A stretch of DNA of 64,000 nt, taken from NCBI GenBank assembly GCA_041678605.1, contig JBAYNW010000003.1:1-64000 (forward strand), given 5' to 3'. This DNA is from JBAYNW01 sp041678605 (GTDB lineage: Bacteria > Cyanobacteriota > Vampirovibrionia > Gastranaerophilales > Gastranaerophilaceae). The first letter of the stretch is position 1. Each line of letters begins with the position of its first letter. The notes beneath the pieces are model-generated. The model searched no databases. It worked only from the letters and a program-made list of their open reading frames with translations, and was not told the DNA's origin. Below, piece after piece: positions 60,841-64,000 of this stretch. Both the position numbers and the translations under genes were made by a program.

Positions 60841-61131
60841 ATGAAACCTGACAGACCTCATGAAATAATAAAAGTTCTAGGCAAAACCTTTGTTTTTGCG
60901 AATGACTTGAACCCGATTACAAAAGAATGGGATTTACATATTTACCTGAGACATTTGGTGTTAGCCGAAGAAGCTATCGCAGCATTTTTTAATATAACGG
61001 AGCAAATATATAACATAAAATATGACCGCTATGAGGCCTACTCTCAAGAAGATAATATGTATGTTTATTATTTTTATTATAAAAACAACAAAAATATAAT
61101 TATGATTATTACAGCATTTAAAAAAGATTAA
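60841..61131 (+). CDS. Putative toxin of a type II toxin-antitoxin pair
   Basis: A 96-residue protein beginning MKPDRPHEIIKVLGKTFVFA. It contains DLNPITKEWDLHIYLRHLVL and a strongly beta and aromatic tail (NMYVYYFYYKNNKNIIMIIT). I do not recognise a named family, though size, fold pattern and position before an RHH-like gene resemble BrnT- or ParE-type toxins. I choose ATG 60841 over the TTG at 60823 because the latter lies in the promoter. The antitoxin follows 11 bp downstream. Confidence 0.65.
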   Translation: MKPDRPHEIIKVLGKTFVFANDLNPITKEWDLHIYLRHLVLAEEAIAAFFNITEQIYNIKYDRYEAYSQEDNMYVYYFYYKNNKNIIMIITAFKKD

Positions 61132-61142
61132 TAGGTGAAAAA

Positions 61143-61418
61143 ATGAAAAAATATACGTTAGAAGAAATTAAAAAAATGGCGACTCATTCTAAAGATTTCC
61201 TTTCAGCCGAGGATGGTTTGGACTTCCAAAAACGGATAGAACAAGCCGAAAAAGATATTGAAATCATGAAAAATAATGCTACCGTTAATTTTCGTTGGTC
61301 TGAGTTTGAGATAAAAAGAGCAAAGAAAATTGCCCAAAAACTCGGAATGCCTTACCAAACTTATTTAAAATTTACCTTAAAACAGGCAATGGACAAGGAC
61401 GAAAAGAATTTTGGCTAA
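61143..61418 (+). CDS. Ribbon-helix-helix (CopG/BrnA-like) antitoxin
   Basis: A 91-residue protein. Its C-terminal half (NFRWSEFEIKRAKKIAQKLG, then MPYQTYLKFTLKQAMDK) matches the CopG-type antitoxins that begin with a short DNA-contacting strand and two helices. The N-terminal part (EEIKKMATHSKDFLSAED) is helical and may wrap the toxin. In this toxin-first layout it likely represses its own promoter through the dyad at 60799-60821. AGGTG lies before the ATG. Confidence 0.75.
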   Translation: MKKYTLEEIKKMATHSKDFLSAEDGLDFQKRIEQAEKDIEIMKNNATVNFRWSEFEIKRAKKIAQKLGMPYQTYLKFTLKQAMDKDEKNFG

Positions 61419-61422
61419 AATT

Positions 61423-62217
61423 TTAATTCGTCTCGACGGATAAATTCATAAATTCTATGTCGTCATAATCCACGTGAGCAGTTTGGGTCATGTTTCGGCC
61501 GGTTTTTATGGTGACTTCGTTTAACTGGTTTTGCCTTATAAGCCCGTACGGTATTTTTATTTTCTGCCCGTCGCCGTTTACCTGAATGTCCGCAATCTTA
61601 TTCCCGTTAAAATAAATTTCCGGAGGGCTTGCGTATGCGTTTGCGACATTGTTCTGCCCCATTGATTTTGCCATAATTGTATCTATGCCTATAATAGAAC
61701 CTATAACAAGAATTACCTTTGATCCTGATACAATAGCTGGAATTTTAAAATTTTTTGAGTAGTAAGGTCCGATGGCCTTTACCTGAAATTCTCCCGCATT
61801 TGCGGATTGGTTTGAGTAATTGTTATCGCCCAGATGGAACATGTTTGTTTCAACCGTAATATCTTTTGGCGTCGATTTTTCTATCCCCATAATAATCGGG
61901 CGAGATGCAGTATTTTTATCAATCGTAACGGAATAAGGTTTGTAGCCTTTTTTTTCGACCGACATAACGGTTTGACCGCTGACATTTGCGTCCAGAGCAA
62001 AATTCCCGTTAGAATCCGTGTAAGTTTTGTAATTCTTTTGGGGCAGCGAAACTTTAGCTCCCCTTATGGGTGCATTTGTGGCTGAATCTAAAACCTGATT
62101 GGAGCCGACAATCATTTCTTTTTCAACCCCGCCTTGAACTATCCCGCAAAAAGCAGGTAAATTGATTGTAAATATTATAATCAATGCGACAAAAAACTTA
62201 GGCATATCAACCCTCAC
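61423..62217 (-). CDS. Secreted protein with carboxypeptidase regulatory-like domain
   Basis: A 264-residue protein with a signal peptide: MPKFFVALIIIFTINLPAFC, cleavage after about residue 24. The mature chain opens with VQGGVEKEMIVGSNQVLDSA, then a prealbumin-like beta domain: VLDSATNAPIRGAKVSLPQK and YTDSNGNFALDANVSGQTVM, ending KKGYKPYSVTI. The C-terminal part is beta-rich with TLKTGRN-type segments and no catalytic site. Such domains act as stalks on surface proteins. Its opening resembles the secreted protein at 49386-49898. Start choice between the MRVDM and MPKFF methionines is open. Confidence 0.72.
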   Translation of the reverse strand: MRVDMPKFFVALIIIFTINLPAFCGIVQGGVEKEMIVGSNQVLDSATNAPIRGAKVSLPQKNYKTYTDSNGNFALDANVSGQTVMSVEKKGYKPYSVTIDKNTASRPIIMGIEKSTPKDITVETNMFHLGDNNYSNQSANAGEFQVKAIGPYYSKNFKIPAIVSGSKVILVIGSIIGIDTIMAKSMGQNNVANAYASPPEIYFNGNKIADIQVNGDGQKIKIPYGLIRQNQLNEVTIKTGRNMTQTAHVDYDDIEFMNLSVETN

Positions 62218-62405
62218 TCGAACTCTTGTCCTTAATTTAGCGTTCTTGAGGAAAGAATAAAACAGCTTATAGAGGAAGCTTGAGGATATTTTTAAGAAAG
62301 TAAAAATTTTATTTGTAATTTGAACTGTTTTTGGTATTATTTAGTTGAAGGGCTGAAAGGCCGAACAGTCAAAAAAACAATAAATGACAATTTAATACTA
62401 TAAAT

Positions 62406-62490
62406 GCCGAAGTGGCGAAATGGTAGACGCAGTGGACTCAAAATCCACCGAGGTTCACCCCTTGTGCGAGTTCGAGTCTCGCCTTCGGCA
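62406..62490 (+). tRNA. tRNA-Leu (CAA)
   Basis: An 85-nt tRNA gene. Acceptor stem GCCGAAG pairs with CTTCGGC. The D arm is GGCGAAATGGTAGACGC. The anticodon stem GTGGA/TCCAC holds the loop CTCAAAA with anticodon CAA. A long class II variable arm (CGAGGTTCACCCCTTGT) confirms leucine. The T arm is GCGAG-TTCGAGT-CTCGC. The 3' CCA is not encoded. A hairpin terminator with a T-run follows at 62501-62526. Confidence 0.97.
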
Positions 62491-62500
62491 ATCTTATAAT

Positions 62501-62526
62501 AAATCTCTGTAAATATGCGGGGATTT
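62501..62526 (+). terminator. Terminator after tRNA-Leu
   Basis: AAATCTC and GGGATTT form a 7-bp stem with one G-T pair and an AT-rich loop, followed by TTATTAT. It starts 11 bp after the tRNA end. Confidence 0.5.
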
Positions 62527-62550
62527 TTATTATGTCAAAGGCACAAAAAG

Positions 62551-63423
62551 TTATACCAATATTTTTAATTTTTTCATTTGTTCCAAAAATCTTCCATTTT
62601 CTATTCTGTCACTTATAATCTTCTCTTTCATTATTTCATTCCAATTTTTTGGGTTATCATCAATATTTTTCCAATTATAACGAGATGAGCTTTTATCATT
62701 ATAAAATAAATCTGAAAGAACTTTAGATATTATTTGTGATTTAGATTTAAGTTGTGTAGGTGTTTTCTGGTAAACATATAATGAAACACCAAATCTGTCG
62801 CTTTTTATGTTTTTTGCTATAAATTTATATTTCAAAATACCATCTTGACTCAGTTCAGAAATTCTATCATATAGAAAATCCATCGGAACATCCTTAAACT
62901 TTGTTGTTTTTTCACCAACTGAAGCCGAAAAATAATTATCTATTTTATTAATGTCAATTGTAGAATCTTTTGGATTGGCTATAAAATGTAAATGTGCCGG
63001 AATTATACCCTTTATATTGGCCATTTCATCACCTTCTCCTGCCCCTGATTCAAAAATATATAAGTCTTCTTTCGGATGTGTTAATTTTACCAACTCTGTA
63101 ATGCGGTTAATTGATTGCAAGGTTGTTTCTTTACTTTGCACATAATATCTGGAAAAGTTATTTATGCCATTTTTATTCGGCATAAGCAACAAACGGAATT
63201 TCCCAGCTCCGAAGACATCAAAATAGGTGTTAAAATCTTGGCTTACCCCAACTAGTTTCATAGGCAAGGCTAAATCTTTGCCCATAACAAGCAGCCTTAA
63301 TTTTGAAGATGCTTTTTTATAAAAATCATCGTAATTGTTGCACTTAAGTTCACGATCATCAAATAGACTACTAAAATTTATGTCCTGATTTTGTTTAAAA
63401 ATATATCTTGGTTGTACTCTCAT
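62551..63423 (-). CDS. Protein of unknown function with N-terminal DINF motif
   Basis: A 290-residue protein I do not recognise. It begins MRVQPRYIFKQNQDINFSSL, with an INF motif like that of the 51742 product (RDINFGG). The body is mixed alpha/beta with KLRLLVMGKDLALPMKLVGV, HPKEDLYIFESGAGEGDEMA, then GIIPAHLHFIANPKDSTID. It has no membrane segment, signal peptide or clear catalytic motif. It stands alone between tRNA-Leu and the SPFH gene, with its own upstream gap. Confidence 0.7.
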   Translation of the reverse strand: MRVQPRYIFKQNQDINFSSLFDDRELKCNNYDDFYKKASSKLRLLVMGKDLALPMKLVGVSQDFNTYFDVFGAGKFRLLLMPNKNGINNFSRYYVQSKETTLQSINRITELVKLTHPKEDLYIFESGAGEGDEMANIKGIIPAHLHFIANPKDSTIDINKIDNYFSASVGEKTTKFKDVPMDFLYDRISELSQDGILKYKFIAKNIKSDRFGVSLYVYQKTPTQLKSKSQIISKVLSDLFYNDKSSSRYNWKNIDDNPKNWNEIMKEKIISDRIENGRFLEQMKKLKILV

Positions 63424-63612
63424 AATTAAATCACCATAATTAACTTCACAAGGATTATATTTACTTAAACCTTGTCAAAATATTTTTTGCCACAAAAAGC
63501 GTTGCCGATTCTATCCGTAGCTATTATTATAATTTGTTCTTAACCCATTGTAAATATTTATAAAGTGAGTTTATATTTCTTAATAAACAGGTTGTGGATT
63601 GGTAAAGAAACC

Positions 63613-63637
63613 GAAAGGTGCAAAAATTGCACCTTTC
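63613..63637. terminator. Hairpin terminator after the SPFH gene
   Basis: GAAAGGTGCAA and TTGCACCTTTC form a perfect 11-bp stem with a 3-base loop. On the minus strand it lies about 45 bp after the SPFH stop and is followed by a weak T-rich tract. Confidence 0.75.
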
Positions 63638-63680
63638 AGACTTCCTTTTATTGCTGAAGTTTTAGCATGTTTTGATTATT

Positions 63681-64000
63681 TTATTTCACGGTTCCTTTGA
63701 ACATTTCCTTAATTCCGTCGACGGAGCTTAGGATTCCGGTTGCTTCATAAGGCATATAAACGATTTTATTGTTTTCGCCGGCCGCTATTGATTTTAAAGT
63801 TTCCAAATACTTCATTGCAATCAAGTACTGATCAGGTTTCCCCTTGTTTTCAATCGCCCCGATTACAACCTTAATCGCCGTTCCTTCCGCATTGGCATTT
63901 ATAATCCTTGCTTGAGCATCCCCGTCTGCTCTTAATATTGCAGATTGTTTATCCCCTTCGGCTCTGTTAATTTGAGACAACTTATCACCTTCAGCTTTCA
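63681..64000 (-). CDS. SPFH/stomatin-like protein, 3' end only
   Basis: The C-terminal part of an SPFH-domain protein; the 5' end lies beyond the window edge. The visible chain has the charged coiled coil typical of stomatin/prohibitin and QmcA-like proteins: AEGDKLSQINRAEGDKQSAI, LRADGDAQARIINANAEGT. The tail is KYLETLKSIAAGENNKIVYM. These proteins scaffold membrane microdomains. The region before the coil (the SPFH domain and membrane anchor) is not visible, so subfamily is uncertain. Confidence 0.85.
   Translation of the reverse strand, partial: KAEGDKLSQINRAEGDKQSAILRADGDAQARIINANAEGTAIKVVIGAIENKGKPDQYLIAMKYLETLKSIAAGENNKIVYMPYEATGILSSVDGIKEMFKGTVK

Overview
The window is AT-rich, densely coded DNA from a diderm bacterium. 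Supporting signs are KdsC-like and CDP-3,6-dideoxyhexose (LPS-type) sugar genes, a flagellar basal-body operon, and several TTG or GTG starts with good ribosome binding sites. The closest fit I can suggest is a gut-associated, non-photosynthetic cyanobacterial relative (Vampirovibrionia/Melainabacteria, Gastranaerophilales type). That rests on the FTLAE-type pseudopilin, the short N-terminal PSFGA/INFG motifs in several unknown proteins, and the mix of flagellar and glycan genes. It is an inference; I could run no database search.

Layout. 1-8.7 kb: secreted and TPR proteins, a lytic transglycosylase, an OppD-type ATPase, an orphan histidine kinase, a KdsC-like phosphatase overlapping a TPR protein, and aspartokinase. 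8.7-9.8 kb: two phage-fibre/baseplate-like genes with no phage around them. 10-17.3 kb: a seven-kilobase plus-strand run of two radical SAM enzymes, a GDP-mannose-hydrolase-like Nudix protein, a NeuB-SAF-cupin fusion, a HAD protein and a TPP enzyme of the acetohydroxyacid synthase family. 17.4-18.3 kb: a Panacea-type toxin-antitoxin pair. 18.3-24.9 kb: a minus-strand operon GT10, GT2, SDR reductase, rfbF, rfbG, rfbH for a CDP-3,6-dideoxyhexose. 25-37.7 kb: FkbM methyltransferase, SGNH protein, a second fibre-like gene, GT4, a sugar epimerase, a MntA/HepT pair, GT6, GT2, GT10, a tandem-duplicated glycosyltransferase and GT11. Together these make a large surface-glycan locus. Its GT6/GT10/GT11 set could build ABO- or Lewis-like fucosylated ends, and the TPP enzyme next to rfbFGH suggests a branched-chain sugar.

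37.8-53.8 kb: a response regulator/histidine kinase pair, holA, two unknown membrane proteins, a 59-residue small protein, YraN, QueF, a dicarboxylate/glutamate symporter, a pseudopilin, GT2, class II aldolase, an AAA/DUF4143 ATPase, unknown proteins, rpsU (57 residues, easily missed) and hisH. 54-60.1 kb: fliE, fliF, a FliG-like protein, fliH and flhA. 60.2-64 kb: yidD, a short HicB-like protein, a toxin-antitoxin pair with a leaderless-looking promoter, a secreted protein, tRNA-Leu(CAA), an unknown protein and the 3' end of an SPFH/stomatin-family gene.

The most unusual DNA-level feature is a family of composite repeats made of four recurring blocks: GGTTGAAGG-like, GTGATTAAGT-like, TCTCACGTCTCAC-like and CAATTACCAATT-like. 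They fill many intergenic gaps in both orientations and have entered coding sequence. They form an in-frame insert in rfbG, the rfbF/rfbG junction, and probably the leader of the pseudopilin. A second family, with CTGTTGACACA terminal inverted repeats, is present as a 198-bp and a 47-bp form.
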